Part shown: piece by piece, positions 1-8,917 of the stretch | How the letters are laid out: the number at the start of each line of letters is the position of its first letter | Numbering within the stretch: the stretch's first letter is position 1 | Assembly: GCF_004123145.1 (NCBI RefSeq) | Contig: NZ_SDKC01000001.1 | Location: forward strand, 3,195,501-3,259,500 | Source of the DNA: Blautia faecicola | Lineage (GTDB): Bacteria > Bacillota > Clostridia > Lachnospirales > Lachnospiraceae | Direction: 5' to 3' | Length of the DNA stretch: 64,000 bases | Notes under the pieces: model-generated | What the model saw: only the letters and a program-made list of their open reading frames with translations | Told to the model about the DNA's origin: nothing | The model's database searches: none | Position numbers and translations under genes: made by a program

Positions 1-1089
1 TTTTTTGGATGGGCTCTTGCTTTCATCCAGCTGGTTAGCAACTTTGTCATAAACCTTTGTGGAATCTGTGAAATCGTTGTAGTTATCGGCTGTTACAGCA
101 ATATTTAATGCGTAGTAAGATCTATCTTCTTCGCTGTATCTGTAATCTTCACCTTCTGTCAGGCAGTTACCTGCTTCATCAGCTGTACCGATACCTGTAT
201 CGATGTCTACACCGTCCAGTGCGTTACGCAGAACTCTCAGTGTCAGATAAGCCTGAACGTCTGCATGCTGAGAAATTGTTCCGCCGTATCCTTCACCGAT
301 TGCTGCTACAGCATCGCTGTTTGCATCGTAACCGAAGGTAGGAACTTTGTTGTCTTTCGCCCATGCATTGAACATTGACATTCCCATACCATCGTTGTTG
401 GAAACTACAACATCGATCTGGTCACCGAAGGAAGCTGTCCATGTTCCGATCGCATTACCGGCTGTTGCAGCATCCCATGTTGCACCTGCTGAGTTTTTCA
501 TTTCCTGAGAAGCCAGCTCACGGATGGTATATGTCTTTCCGTCTACATCCAGAGTCGCATCCTGCACAACTTTTGCTTTTCCGTCTACGTTTGTTCCAGC
601 TGGTGTAGAATCTACTCCACCGTCTGCATCTACACCTGTTCCAAGTGCGGAACGAACACCACGTGTACGAGCGATAGAATCATTATGTCCGATATCACCG
701 ATTGCCAGAACGTATCCGATCACGCCGTCACCGTTTCTGTCAATAGTGTCTGCATTTTCTTTGATGTAATCCAGAACCATCTGACCCTGCAGTTCAGCAC
801 CCTGGTTTGCATCGAAACCTACGTAATAAGTATTTTCGTTGAAGTTCAGAGCTTCTTTGTCCAGTTCGCCGGTAGCACTGCTGGATGGCTGACGGTTGAA
901 CCAGCACAGAGGTTTATCTTTGTTTTCTACAGTTCCGTCTGCTGATGCAGCAGAATCTGTTGCTTCTGTTGCTTCTGTTTTTTCTGTTGTTTTTGTAGAG
1001 TCTGCGGACTCTGATGTTGATCCGCCACAGCCAACCATAGATAATGCCATAGCTGCTGCCATAATTGCTGCTAATGCTTTTCTTTTCAT
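1..1089 (-). CDS. mglB: Galactose/methylgalactoside-type ABC transporter substrate-binding lipoprotein (3' end outside window)
   Basis: Secreted sugar-binding lipoprotein that would deliver a hexose to an MglA/MglC-type importer. The reading frame starts at ATG 1089 behind a GGGAGG ribosome binding site and stays open to base 1, so 363 codons are seen and the C-terminus and the transporter genes lie off the left edge. A lipoprotein signal peptide ends in the lipobox SMVGC with Cys21, followed by a Ser/Thr/Glu linker. The periplasmic-binding fold (Peripla_BP_4 type) includes the stretches WFNRQPSSS and VVSNNDGMGMSMFNA, typical of MglB. A TATAAT -10 lies at 1157-1162 on this strand; the -35 is poor. 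The MglB assignment rests on motif recognition; another hexose specificity is possible. Confidence 0.85.
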   Translation of the reverse strand, partial: MKRKALAAIMAAAMALSMVGCGGSTSESADSTKTTEKTEATEATDSAASADGTVENKDKPLCWFNRQPSSSATGELDKEALNFNENTYYVGFDANQGAELQGQMVLDYIKENADTIDRNGDGVIGYVLAIGDIGHNDSIARTRGVRSALGTGVDADGGVDSTPAGTNVDGKAKVVQDATLDVDGKTYTIRELASQEMKNSAGATWDAATAGNAIGTWTASFGDQIDVVVSNNDGMGMSMFNAWAKDNKVPTFGYDANSDAVAAIGEGYGGTISQHADVQAYLTLRVLRNALDGVDIDTGIGTADEAGNCLTEGEDYRYSEEDRSYYALNIAVTADNYNDFTDSTKVYDKVANQLDESKSPSKK

Positions 1090-1370
1090 TTTTGTTCCTC
1101 CCGTTTTCCTGTTTGTTGATTTTGCCGGATTTGCTTCGTTCCCGGCTGATGAATTCATTATAATCACAAGAGTCTTGAAAAAAAATAGAATTTTTTTTGA
1201 TAAGTTATTGAAATTTTTAGTTATTTCATAAATAGGACTCTATAAATTTTCAGATGGCGCGGAAAAATTATCCTGACACAAGTGATAGTGCAGCTTTTCT
1301 GTTTTTCCGGTAATATAATCATAGATAACGGTGTACTACAGGATTATGTAAGCTGAGAGGGGGATTGTGT

Positions 1371-1871
1371 ATGAAAAACAAATCGAGGAAAACAGGACAC
1401 TTTATAGGTGAGGTACTAATAGGTCTTTTATTCCTGTTTGCAGTTGTAGGGTTGTTTTTATGGAGTGTTAACAGAATTGTATCCAGCATAGAATATAAGA
1501 AATCAGCGGATGTTCGAACGGTCACAGCCCGTGTTATCGATTATGACATAAAGAGTTCGGACGACGAATATGACGATTACGACGAGTATGTGACGAAGCT
1601 TTCGTATGAAGTGGATGGAATAAAATATACAGGGAAACGTACCTACTACCGGGAAGTCAGCATAGGCGAAGAAAAAAATGTCGAAGTTTATCTGACACCA
1701 ACAGGCAAATACAAAATGAAAGGTGACGACGACCCTTTAACGTTCCTTCTGGCCTGTATAGGAATTCCGGCAGGCCTTCTTCTTACATTTATCGGAGGCA
1801 GGGTTCTTGTACAAATAATTGTCGGCCACTTTAAGAAGCCAACAGGGGCAGACGAGGAAAGAATCGAATAA
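1371..1871 (+). CDS. DUF3592-like membrane protein
   Basis: A 166-residue protein of unknown function with two predicted membrane helices (about residues 11-33 and 121-145) flanking a roughly 80-residue, Asp/Tyr-rich domain that would face the outside. This layout and the VxYxVDGxxYTG-like core resemble DUF3592. I chose ATG 1371 because AGAGGGGG sits 8 bases upstream; an in-frame TTG at 1365 is less well placed. A TATAAT hexamer at 1314-1319 may be its -10. It is the only plus-strand gene here, divergent from mglB and facing the MATE operon across a shared terminator. A distinct family cannot be excluded. Confidence 0.7.
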   Translation: MKNKSRKTGHFIGEVLIGLLFLFAVVGLFLWSVNRIVSSIEYKKSADVRTVTARVIDYDIKSSDDEYDDYDEYVTKLSYEVDGIKYTGKRTYYREVSIGEEKNVEVYLTPTGKYKMKGDDDPLTFLLACIGIPAGLLLTFIGGRVLVQIIVGHFKKPTGADEERIE

Positions 1872-1947
1872 ATCGCAGCTCATGGATAACATCCTTTCCT
1901 GAAACATGCCCCTGGTTCCACAAAATTTTTTAAAACAATACATAAGC

Positions 1948-1984
1948 AACGGGCTGAATAGCAGAAGATGCCATTCAGCCCGTT
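1948..1984. terminator. Bidirectional terminator between convergent genes
   Basis: Inverted repeat AACGGGCTGAAT / ATTCAGCCCGTT with a 13-base loop, followed by TTTTC on the plus strand. It lies between the DUF3592-like gene and the convergent MATE gene, so it can serve both. Confidence 0.75.
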
Positions 1985-2026
1985 TTCATTGTACTGTTCC
2001 TTTTATATAATGATTCCGTTCCCTGA

Positions 2027-3382
2027 TTACTCGAAATCTCTGGTAATATTCGTAAGCCATTTTCCTCTGATATAATGAACGAATACCACCGGCATTTTCT
2101 CGAATTCATCCAGGGTCATTACAAAGTATACCCAGATCGGCGGCAGCTTGAATACATATGCTGCCAGGTAGGTAAGGGGAACTGCAACAAGCCACATAAA
2201 TATCGTATCCGTGATCATTCCAAATCTGGTATCACCGCCACCTCTGAAGCAGCCGCATATCAGGCAGGTATTGATGCTTTCCCCCATAAGGCGCCAGGTT
2301 GTCATAATGATAAAGACACCAAGATAATAGATGGCGGTCTCTGTCAGTTTGTCACGATAGAAATTCAGTATCACTGGTCGAATCGCCAGAATAACACCAC
2401 ATCCGATCAGGCTGACAACAATTGTGATCCTGAGCATGCGTTTTCCGTATTCTCTGGCTGTGTCAACACCGTTTTTGCCCAGCTCCTGACTGACAATGAT
2501 CGTAGTTGCATTGGAGAAGCCACGACAGGCGATGGCACCAATATTTACCACCATGACAGCAACTGCATTTGCCGCAACCATATCATCGCCGATATGACCA
2601 AGGATCGCTGCAAATGCTGAAGTGGCCAGGCTCCAGACAACATCATTGATCACAGCCGGCGTTGCGATCTTCATAAAATCCTGGAACAGAACACCTGCTT
2701 TGGCAAAGAAGTATTTTATCCGGAATCTGACATCGGAACTATGTAACGAGTAAACGAGACAGATCACTACCTCTACGATTCTGGCAATCACCGTACCAAG
2801 AGCAACTCCGGTAACACCAAGCTTCGGAAGTCCAAACAAACCAAAGATAAAAGTGGCATTACAGATTACATTGACGCAAAGAGAAACTACATACGTAACA
2901 GAAGGCAGCATGATCTTCCCGATACTTCGAAGGGCACTCATAAAAACCTGAGAGAATCCCATAAATACAAACGAGAAGGAAATCACTCTCAGATATTCAC
3001 CACCGGAAGCAATCGTCTCCGGACTATTGGTAAAAATCTTCATAATAGTAGTTGGCATGGCAAAGGAGACCGCAAAGAATACAGCAGAAACAATCAGCGA
3101 GATTCGTTCCGCCAGACCAAGTATCTTTTCTACTGTCTTTTTATCACCTTTTCCCCAGTACTGGGCACATAAAACCGATGTTCCCGCTGCCATACCGTAA
3201 TATAAACAGAAAAGAATAAATGTAAACTGATTGGCAAGGGAGGATGCCGACATAGCCGTCTGACTCACATATCCAAGCATCACTGTATCTGCCATATTTA
3301 CCAGTGTTCCGATCAGATTCTGGATCATAATCGGAAAGGCTAATCTTGATGCGTATTTTAAGAATTCTTTTTTATTTAGCAT
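2027..3382 (-). CDS. MATE family multidrug efflux transporter (second of a pair)
   Basis: A 451-residue, 12-helix integral membrane protein of the MATE (multi-antimicrobial extrusion) family, which exports cationic drugs in exchange for Na+ or H+. The N-terminal part (FPIMIQNLIGTLVNMADTVM) and the second-half repeat (ATPAVINDVVWSLA) are typical MatE signatures. The likely start is ATG 3382 with AGGAAG 9 bases upstream; an upstream in-frame TTG at 3400 overlaps that ribosome site. It lies 56 bases downstream of another MATE gene on the same strand, so the two are probably co-transcribed. Substrate cannot be read from sequence. Confidence 0.88.
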   Translation of the reverse strand: MLNKKEFLKYASRLAFPIMIQNLIGTLVNMADTVMLGYVSQTAMSASSLANQFTFILFCLYYGMAAGTSVLCAQYWGKGDKKTVEKILGLAERISLIVSAVFFAVSFAMPTTIMKIFTNSPETIASGGEYLRVISFSFVFMGFSQVFMSALRSIGKIMLPSVTYVVSLCVNVICNATFIFGLFGLPKLGVTGVALGTVIARIVEVVICLVYSLHSSDVRFRIKYFFAKAGVLFQDFMKIATPAVINDVVWSLATSAFAAILGHIGDDMVAANAVAVMVVNIGAIACRGFSNATTIIVSQELGKNGVDTAREYGKRMLRITIVVSLIGCGVILAIRPVILNFYRDKLTETAIYYLGVFIIMTTWRLMGESINTCLICGCFRGGGDTRFGMITDTIFMWLVAVPLTYLAAYVFKLPPIWVYFVMTLDEFEKMPVVFVHYIRGKWLTNITRDFE

Positions 3383-3438
3383 ACGAACATTCTTCCTCAA
3401 TTCTGAAAATTATAGTACCTGTGGTAAAACTATCTGTT

Positions 3439-4791
3439 TTATCTTTTTTTCTCGAATCCATATACCCATCTTCCACGTAAAAACAGATACAGGAAAATCA
3501 CTGAGCTGATGCTCCAGGTCAGCGGGTATGCCCAGAAGATCACACGGATATCCGGAATGTAATGCACAGCAACGGTAATATAGCTGACACGGAACAGACA
3601 CCAGACACAGAGCATGACGATCATAGGAACTGCTGCATGACCGGAGCCGCGAAGGACTGCTGCGATACAGTGAGAAAACGCCAGCAAAAAATAGAACAGC
3701 GCAATCGTCCGCGCCTGCATCACACCATAATGTACCACCTCCGGATCTCCGTTAAATGCCGCGATCAGCGTCGGAGCCGCCACATAGATCAGAACACCGA
3801 TCAGTTCCGCGATCACTATGGAACACAGGATGCCAAACCGCGCACCTTTTTTCGCACGGTCGTACTGCTTCGCACCAAGATTCTGACTGACAAAGGTTGT
3901 CAGCGCCATCGTAAAGCATGTAACCGGCAAAAATGCAAAGCCCTCAATCTTTGAATAAGAACCGCAGCCTGCCATCGCCATTTTTCCAAAAGCATTGATA
4001 TTGGTCTGTACGAAAACATTGGCGATAGAAATCACGGAGTTCTGAAAACCGGACGGCACACCATTCTGAATGATCTGTTTCATCATGAGCCCGTCAAAAC
4101 CAATCTTACTGATCTGTAACCGATATTCTTCTTTTGTCCGCATCAGGTGAATCATACAGAAAATCGCACTGGCAAACTGGGAAATCGCCGTTGCCAGCGC
4201 CGCTGCCCCGACTCCCATGCCGAGGCCTGCAATAAAGAAAATATCCAACACCACATTGATACACGAGGACACGATCAGATAAATCAGCGGATGCCGGCTG
4301 TCACCGACCGACTGTAAGATGCCGACAAAAATATTGTACATGACAAATCCAAGGGAACCCGCAAAATAAATACGGAAATACTCAATCGACTGTGGAAGCA
4401 CCTCCGACGGTGTTCCCATCAGCACCAGAATCTTCGGCGCCAGAAACATCCCGATCGCCGTCAAAGCAAGACCTGCCGCCAGCCCAAACGCTACTGTCGT
4501 GTGGATCGCTTTCTGTAAATATTCCTTATTTTTCGCCCCATAATACCTCGCGATAACAACGCCTGCACCAAGCGCGATTCCGTTGATGAACCCGACCATC
4601 AGAAAGATCAGGTTTCCCGAGGAACTGACCGCCGCCAGGGCATTACTGCCGAGAAAATTGCCAACGATCAGAGAGTCTGCCGTATTATACAACTGTTGAA
4701 ACAGATTTCCGATAAACAGCGGAATCGCAAAAAATATGATTTTCCTGGAGATGCTTCCTTCCGTCATTCGTGTTTTGCTCTCTGCATTCAA
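3439..4791 (-). CDS. MATE family multidrug efflux transporter (first of a pair)
   Basis: A 450-residue MATE exporter with the N-terminal signature IPLFIGNLFQQLYNTADSLI and an internal second MatE half (NGVPSGFQNSVISIANVFVQ). The frame begins at TTG 4791, preceded by a strong GGGGGGA seven bases upstream; the next in-frame ATG (4767) has no good site, so I keep TTG. This member is closer to the NorM/DinF-like branch with the QLYNTADS motif than its neighbour. It heads a two-gene MATE operon. The leader contains a promoter and palindromes described separately. Confidence 0.88.
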   Translation of the reverse strand: MNAESKTRMTEGSISRKIIFFAIPLFIGNLFQQLYNTADSLIVGNFLGSNALAAVSSSGNLIFLMVGFINGIALGAGVVIARYYGAKNKEYLQKAIHTTVAFGLAAGLALTAIGMFLAPKILVLMGTPSEVLPQSIEYFRIYFAGSLGFVMYNIFVGILQSVGDSRHPLIYLIVSSCINVVLDIFFIAGLGMGVGAAALATAISQFASAIFCMIHLMRTKEEYRLQISKIGFDGLMMKQIIQNGVPSGFQNSVISIANVFVQTNINAFGKMAMAGCGSYSKIEGFAFLPVTCFTMALTTFVSQNLGAKQYDRAKKGARFGILCSIVIAELIGVLIYVAAPTLIAAFNGDPEVVHYGVMQARTIALFYFLLAFSHCIAAVLRGSGHAAVPMIVMLCVWCLFRVSYITVAVHYIPDIRVIFWAYPLTWSISSVIFLYLFLRGRWVYGFEKKR

Positions 4792-4904
4792 AAAATCCCC
4801 CCACTTTCCTTTGTTTTTTATTTAATGTCCGCAGATTCTATGCTACCTGTTTTTCTCTCATTTTCTCATTATTTTCCATAGTCTCAGGTAGCTTGACAAA
4901 AGCC

Positions 4905-4946
4905 ATTGTAACACGATTTCATATAACTTGCCATGTCATTTGGCAA
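4905..4946 (-). promoter_or_regulatory. Promoter and palindromic operator of the MATE operon
   Basis: On the minus strand a -35-like TGGCAA (4928-4933) and a -10 TACAAT (4905-4910) are 17 bases apart. The -35 is one arm of the perfect palindrome TTGCCA-7-TGGCAA (4928-4946), a plausible repressor site. Downstream in the leader GCTACCTG/CAGGTAGC (4842-4849 and 4885-4892) can form a loose hairpin. Regulator unknown. Confidence 0.4.
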
Positions 4947-5070
4947 AACTGCTCCGGATACTCATTTTCAAAGATTCCATCTGTTACAAAAGTATCTTTT
5001 TCCTTCATAAAAGGACACCTTCCATTGGTATTTATGGTCAATGTTTTTTTCGTTTTTGCCAATTCCTATC

Positions 5071-5745
5071 TCAAAACTCTTTCTTTCTCATCACTCTCAT
5101 ACTATACCTATACGAAGCATACCACACAAGCAGACTTAACACAATAAGTGCAATCGCAATTTCAAGATCCCCTGCTTCTCTTATCACATTCAGAATGCTT
5201 TCTTTTAATCCCAGGTTAGTTTTCAGAAAAGAACCAATTGTATAACAAATTGCCAAAATAATTAAAATTGCGATCGGCAGCACGATTCGTCCCTTCTCTC
5301 CTTCAAACCTTAGTCGGATCGCAATCATAATTCCCGCAACTGCCTGAACCACAAAGAATGTGATCAGCTCCATTGCCAGCATTTCCAAATTTAACACTTC
5401 TTCAGGATTTATAAGCGTGGCTATTCCTGCACAGATTGCCCCCATACACCATCCACATACTGTCATAATAAAAGATAAAATATATTTTTCTCTGACATAT
5501 ATTTTTTTATTTACGGGTAAAGAAAACAAATATGTGTATCCATGACCATTTTCATCGTAACTGATCGTATTACCTGAATATACTGCCATAACAGATGGAA
5601 TATACACTGCAATGAAGTCAGCTCCCATTTTTCCCGTGAGTATAAAAAATATTGCTACAACTGCTAATACCAGAAAAAGATTGCTACCTTGCCGAAGAAA
5701 CAACCGAAAATCCTTTTCCAAAAGCCCTCTGATTCCTTTCATCAT
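5071..5745 (-). CDS. ABC-2 type transporter permease
   Basis: A 224-residue membrane protein with about six hydrophobic segments, of the ABC2_membrane_5 type found in GntR-linked (YtrABC-like) exporters. It starts at ATG 5745 behind AGGAGG, and the start overlaps the stop of the ATPase gene by four bases (ATGA), so translation is coupled. It should form the channel for the ATPase encoded just upstream. Export substrate unknown; relatives respond to cell-envelope stress. Confidence 0.85.
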   Translation of the reverse strand: MMKGIRGLLEKDFRLFLRQGSNLFLVLAVVAIFFILTGKMGADFIAVYIPSVMAVYSGNTISYDENGHGYTYLFSLPVNKKIYVREKYILSFIMTVCGWCMGAICAGIATLINPEEVLNLEMLAMELITFFVVQAVAGIMIAIRLRFEGEKGRIVLPIAILIILAICYTIGSFLKTNLGLKESILNVIREAGDLEIAIALIVLSLLVWYASYRYSMRVMRKKEF

Positions 5746-6590
5746 CTCTCGCCTCCTGTTAACATAAGAATCACCTGATCGAGTGATCCGCTCTCCACTA
5801 CGATTTCCGGATAATTTTCTATATAATACTGCTTCTCGTTCGTAAGACAGGTGATTCCAAAAAACTCTTTTCTCTCTTTTAAAAGATACCTTTTATCCAT
5901 TGCCTGATACTGTTCCTCACTGACTTTCAACACTGCATATTTTTCCAGAATCGTATCCATCTCTTCGTGGAGCACCATCTTTCCTTTGTGGATCACATAA
6001 ATATCATCACAGAAATGTTCCAGATCCGAAGAAATATGTGAGCTGATCAGGATACTTCTCTCCGGCTTCTCTTCCATATACTCTCTTAAAATATCCAGCA
6101 TCCCTTCCCTCGCTCCGACATCAAGCCCTGCTGTCGGCTCGTCCAGCATCAGGAATTCTGCCTGATGTGTCAATGCAATGATCAGATTCAGCTTTGCCTT
6201 CATTCCTGTTGAGTACTCTTTTATGAATTTATTCAACGGAATCTGATATTCTTCACACATCTGATGGAATTTTTCTGCTTCAAACTTTGGATACAATCTG
6301 GCAAGGACTGCTTCAACATCTTTTCCTTTCAAATATCCGGTGAATCCGGCTTCTGCCAGGACGACACCCAGCTCCTCTTTCTCTTTTTCACTTAACTCTT
6401 CCTGTGTTTTTCCCAGAATCTTTATCTCGCCGGCATCATATGAAATGAGTCCGAGCACCGCCTTAAACAGAGTACTTTTGCCGGCCCCGTTCTCTCCAAC
6501 CAGACCGGTAATTCTTCCTTTTTCTACATTTAACGAACAGTCTAACTGAAATTCTCCGTAGCTTTTCTTTACTCCTTTGATTTCTAACAT
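5742..6590 (-). CDS. ABC transporter ATP-binding protein (YtrB-like)
   Basis: A 282-residue nucleotide-binding subunit. The Walker A motif GENGAGKST lies near residues 33-41, the ABC signature is the variant STGMKAKL, and Walker B reads FLMLDEPTAGLD. The protein partners with the permease downstream. ATG 6590 follows the regulator's stop by two bases and uses the GGAGGA inside the end of the regulator gene, so the three genes form one operon (gntR, ATPase, permease). Confidence 0.92.
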   Translation of the reverse strand: MLEIKGVKKSYGEFQLDCSLNVEKGRITGLVGENGAGKSTLFKAVLGLISYDAGEIKILGKTQEELSEKEKEELGVVLAEAGFTGYLKGKDVEAVLARLYPKFEAEKFHQMCEEYQIPLNKFIKEYSTGMKAKLNLIIALTHQAEFLMLDEPTAGLDVGAREGMLDILREYMEEKPERSILISSHISSDLEHFCDDIYVIHKGKMVLHEEMDTILEKYAVLKVSEEQYQAMDKRYLLKERKEFFGITCLTNEKQYYIENYPEIVVESGSLDQVILMLTGGER

Positions 6591-6592
6591 AC

Positions 6593-6967
6593 TTATTCAT
6601 CCTCCATGATGAGTTCAAACAATGAACGGATCTCTTCCCCTTTCATTCCGCAGCGCCTTCCCTTCTGAATCGCCGCTTCCAGATCCGCCTCAACTTCTTT
6701 CCTGCGCTCTTCTTCCATCAGCTGTGTGTTCGAAGCCGCTACATACGTCCCTTTTCCATGAACTGTGACAGTCATACCCTCTGCTTCCAGATTGTCATAT
6801 GCTTTCTTCACAGTAAGTGCACTGATCTTCAGCTCCTTTGCCATCGTTCTCACAGATGGCAATATATCATTTTCTTTTAATTGTCCGGAGATAATCTGCG
6901 CCTTGATCTGCTCCATGATCTGTTCATAAATTGGTACCATCGATGTGTTATTGATTATAATCTTCAT
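6593..6967 (-). CDS. GntR family transcriptional regulator (YtrA subfamily)
   Basis: A 124-residue repressor: N-terminal winged helix-turn-helix of the GntR type (PIYEQIMEQIKAQIISGQL, then LPSVRTMAKELKISALTVKKA) and a short C-terminal dimerisation tail without an effector domain, as in YtrA. The start is ATG 6967 behind GGAGGG. It is the first gene of the ABC exporter operon and its promoter contains a perfect palindrome between -35 and -10, so autorepression is likely. Confidence 0.92.
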   Translation of the reverse strand: MKIIINNTSMVPIYEQIMEQIKAQIISGQLKENDILPSVRTMAKELKISALTVKKAYDNLEAEGMTVTVHGKGTYVAASNTQLMEEERRKEVEADLEAAIQKGRRCGMKGEEIRSLFELIMEDE

Positions 6968-6988
6968 ATATTCCCTCCTGTTGTAAAC

Positions 6989-7017
6989 AGTATATAACAG
7001 TATAGTACTGTTGTCAA
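6989..7017 (-). promoter_or_regulatory. Promoter of the gntR-ABC operon with embedded operator
   Basis: On the minus strand TTGACA (7012-7017) and TATACT (6989-6994) are separated by exactly 17 bases. The spacer is filled by the perfect palindrome AACAGTA-TAG-TACTGTT (6996-7012), the expected type of target for a YtrA-class GntR dimer. Binding would block RNA polymerase directly. Confidence 0.85.
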
Positions 7018-7176
7018 CTGTTGTATAAAGGCTACTATTCACTGATATCTCCCACAAAGTGTTTTTGGTGAGCGAAGGTCACAGAAAAACCGAGACATAC
7101 CGCGCGAAGCGTGTTACTGAATAATTACATAAGATTTTGAGCGATAACTATCACAAAACAAAGGAGGAACTATTAC

Positions 7177-7347
7177 ATGACACAAGAAGAATTTTATGTT
7201 GTATTTGAACCTCAGGATCTTATGAAACTCTTCGCATCAACACTCGGTGTTCTGATTGAACTCTTTACCGTACCGGTACTCTCAGAACCCAGGGAGTATG
7301 AGGCAGCGGAGTATTGGATGTATGAGTTGGGGGCTGAACTGGATTAA
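7177..7347 (+). CDS. Small hypothetical protein (56 aa)
   Basis: An ATG-started frame of 56 codons preceded by a textbook AAAGGAGGAAC ribosome binding site and followed by two stacked hairpins, so it is probably expressed. The product is acidic, starts MTQEEFYVVFEPQDLMKLF and ends in an acidic helix (EYEAAEYWMYELGAELD). There is no membrane segment or signal peptide. I do not recognise the family. It is divergent from the GntR operon; the 120 bases between them may hold its promoter, though no clear -35/-10 pair is seen. Confidence 0.6.
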   Translation: MTQEEFYVVFEPQDLMKLFASTLGVLIELFTVPVLSEPREYEAAEYWMYELGAELD

Positions 7348-7369
7348 TTAATTATCGTTATATCAAAAG

Positions 7370-7435
7370 GAGGCAACGGATTTTCCGCTGCCTCAATAAA
7401 GCCGGTACTCGATATCAAAATCCCGCACCGGCTTT
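7370..7435 (+). terminator. Two tandem hairpins ending the 56-aa gene
   Basis: First stem GAGGCA/TGCCTC (7370-7394, extended inward by CGG/CCG), then AAAGCCGGT/ACCGGCTTT (7398-7435), followed by a T-run at 7443-7449. The second hairpin looks like the rho-independent terminator. Confidence 0.6.
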
Positions 7436-7586
7436 GCAACCGTTTTTTTACTCTTCAACTGCCGAAGATGGGATTGTATATGTTTTTTATCAGGTTTTCA
7501 AGTTCTCACTGAAAATCATAGATATTTTCTCAACCTTATACGGCTGCTGAAAAGTAGTCGGGGATTTTTTCTATCATACCGGAAAT

Positions 7587-7646
7587 CTAAGCGCTTACGT
7601 TTTTTATCTCCGCAGGAACCTTGTATACTATACGTTTTTCTGACAT
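7587..7646 (-). CDS. Possible 19-aa micro-ORF or gene remnant
   Basis: MSEKRIVYKVPAEIKNVSA, preceded by GAGGAG eight bases before the ATG. The good ribosome site suggests that it is either a real micro-protein or the 5' end of a gene cut off by rearrangement; the following bases do not continue an obvious family. It lies downstream of the 389-aa gene on the same strand. The rest of 7436-7710 shows no other supported feature. Confidence 0.25.
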   Translation of the reverse strand: MSEKRIVYKVPAEIKNVSA

Positions 7647-7710
7647 AATCTGTTCTCCTCACACATCTTCCTCTATGTCTCACACATCCGCTCACAACTA
7701 TTTTCATACT

Positions 7711-8880
7711 TTATGCCAATATCTCATCCAACAAAGTTCTATATTTTTCATTCAAAGTTACGGTCATTAAATTGTACCATACTTCTCTTGTGTATCTTCC
7801 GTTTTCTATACACCATATCTTATAATGAAGTTCGCTACTCTTAGTATGTAAATCGACAGGTGTATCTGGTTCACATTCTGAATATTTCTTTATATATTCC
7901 GACATCTCATATTGATTATTTGTACAATCAATATGTGTAAAGCAATCATCCTCTGGATAATACATACCATGTAAAAAAGTAGTTATGCAATACTTTCCCT
8001 TTGACGCTTCATCTCTGTATGGAAGTGTCTCCAATTCAATATGCCAAAAGTCCTTCTTGCTGTTATTATCGACTTTCTTCTTTACCACTAATAAAAGTTT
8101 ATCTGACGTGGTTTCATTTATATGAATGGTTATAGTTTTGGGATTTTTTAATATAGAATCTTTAAAATGGAACTGTGGTCCTCTATACTTTTCAAAATTC
8201 AAAGTTGAATATGATATTGCTTGATCCACGGGCAAAGCCAATCTTTCATCTAACCTTAATAAAATATTCCCATCTTTTATCTGCTCAGTGATTATTCTTG
8301 CAAACCCTGGCATTGTATCCCCAAACTGCATTGTATTTGTATTGGTTAATATACTGTACAGATAGGCTTTTCCTTCAAACACAAAATAATCTCGCTTAAA
8401 TTCAACCCCATCAACCACCGTCAAATCATACTGATTTGTTTTGTGTGCCAAAACTTGCCCTTCAACAAGATTCTTTATATCTATTCTCTTCTCACGGAAT
8501 GCGTCTAAAATGTAACCCGTCAAAACAATAGCATATAATTCATTTAAATCATTTACGGCTCCATTTTCTTCTCCTTTTGCTACTGGTATTATGAATGTAT
8601 AAGCATAATAATGTATCCAATTATTAATGTCATTATCCAGCATGTATTGAAGCATATCGACTGGGCTAATCCCTGATTCATTAAATTTATCTATAACTAT
8701 ATCTATTAAATTTTCTAAATACCTAGGAATCTCAAATTTTACAATGCGAGAAATTGCCATATAATGTAAATAATTCATCCGTATTGAAAAAATAAGATAT
8801 TCAATGTTTTTATACTCAGCAGTTTCTGTAATGTCTAATAAAAATTCATCTATTGTCTGATGATTGAACAAGCTCTCCAA
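7711..8880 (-). CDS. Hypothetical 389-aa protein linked to a DUF1016 nuclease
   Basis: No family is recognised. The frame starts at TTG 8880 with AGGAG about ten bases upstream and lies 37 bases downstream of the DUF1016 nuclease gene on the same strand, so the two are likely co-transcribed. The protein has no signal peptide or membrane helix, is rich in acidic and aromatic residues, and seems to have an alpha-helical N-terminal half and a beta-rich C-terminal half (from about residue 160). No catalytic motif stands out. The neighbour and the low GC content suggest an acquired accessory or defence locus, which is inference. Confidence 0.6.
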   Translation of the reverse strand: MESLFNHQTIDEFLLDITETAEYKNIEYLIFSIRMNYLHYMAISRIVKFEIPRYLENLIDIVIDKFNESGISPVDMLQYMLDNDINNWIHYYAYTFIIPVAKGEENGAVNDLNELYAIVLTGYILDAFREKRIDIKNLVEGQVLAHKTNQYDLTVVDGVEFKRDYFVFEGKAYLYSILTNTNTMQFGDTMPGFARIITEQIKDGNILLRLDERLALPVDQAISYSTLNFEKYRGPQFHFKDSILKNPKTITIHINETTSDKLLLVVKKKVDNNSKKDFWHIELETLPYRDEASKGKYCITTFLHGMYYPEDDCFTHIDCTNNQYEMSEYIKKYSECEPDTPVDLHTKSSELHYKIWCIENGRYTREVWYNLMTVTLNEKYRTLLDEILA

Positions 8881-8917
8881 TCACATCACACTCCTATTTC
8901 TCACATTTTCAAAACTC

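Noticed and set aside
1365-1370. TTG start two codons upstream for the DUF3592-like gene
   Set aside because: The GGGGG ribosome site would be too close; ATG 1371 has correct spacing.
4919-5008. A 29-aa minus-strand frame (MKEKDTFVTDGIF...) with GGAAGG upstream
   Set aside because: It overlaps the palindromic operator and -35 of the MATE promoter and has no family; more likely chance, although a leader peptide cannot be excluded.
7516-7707. A 63-codon minus-strand frame
   Set aside because: No ribosome site and Arg-rich unnatural composition; the shorter frame from ATG 7646 in another frame has the proper site.
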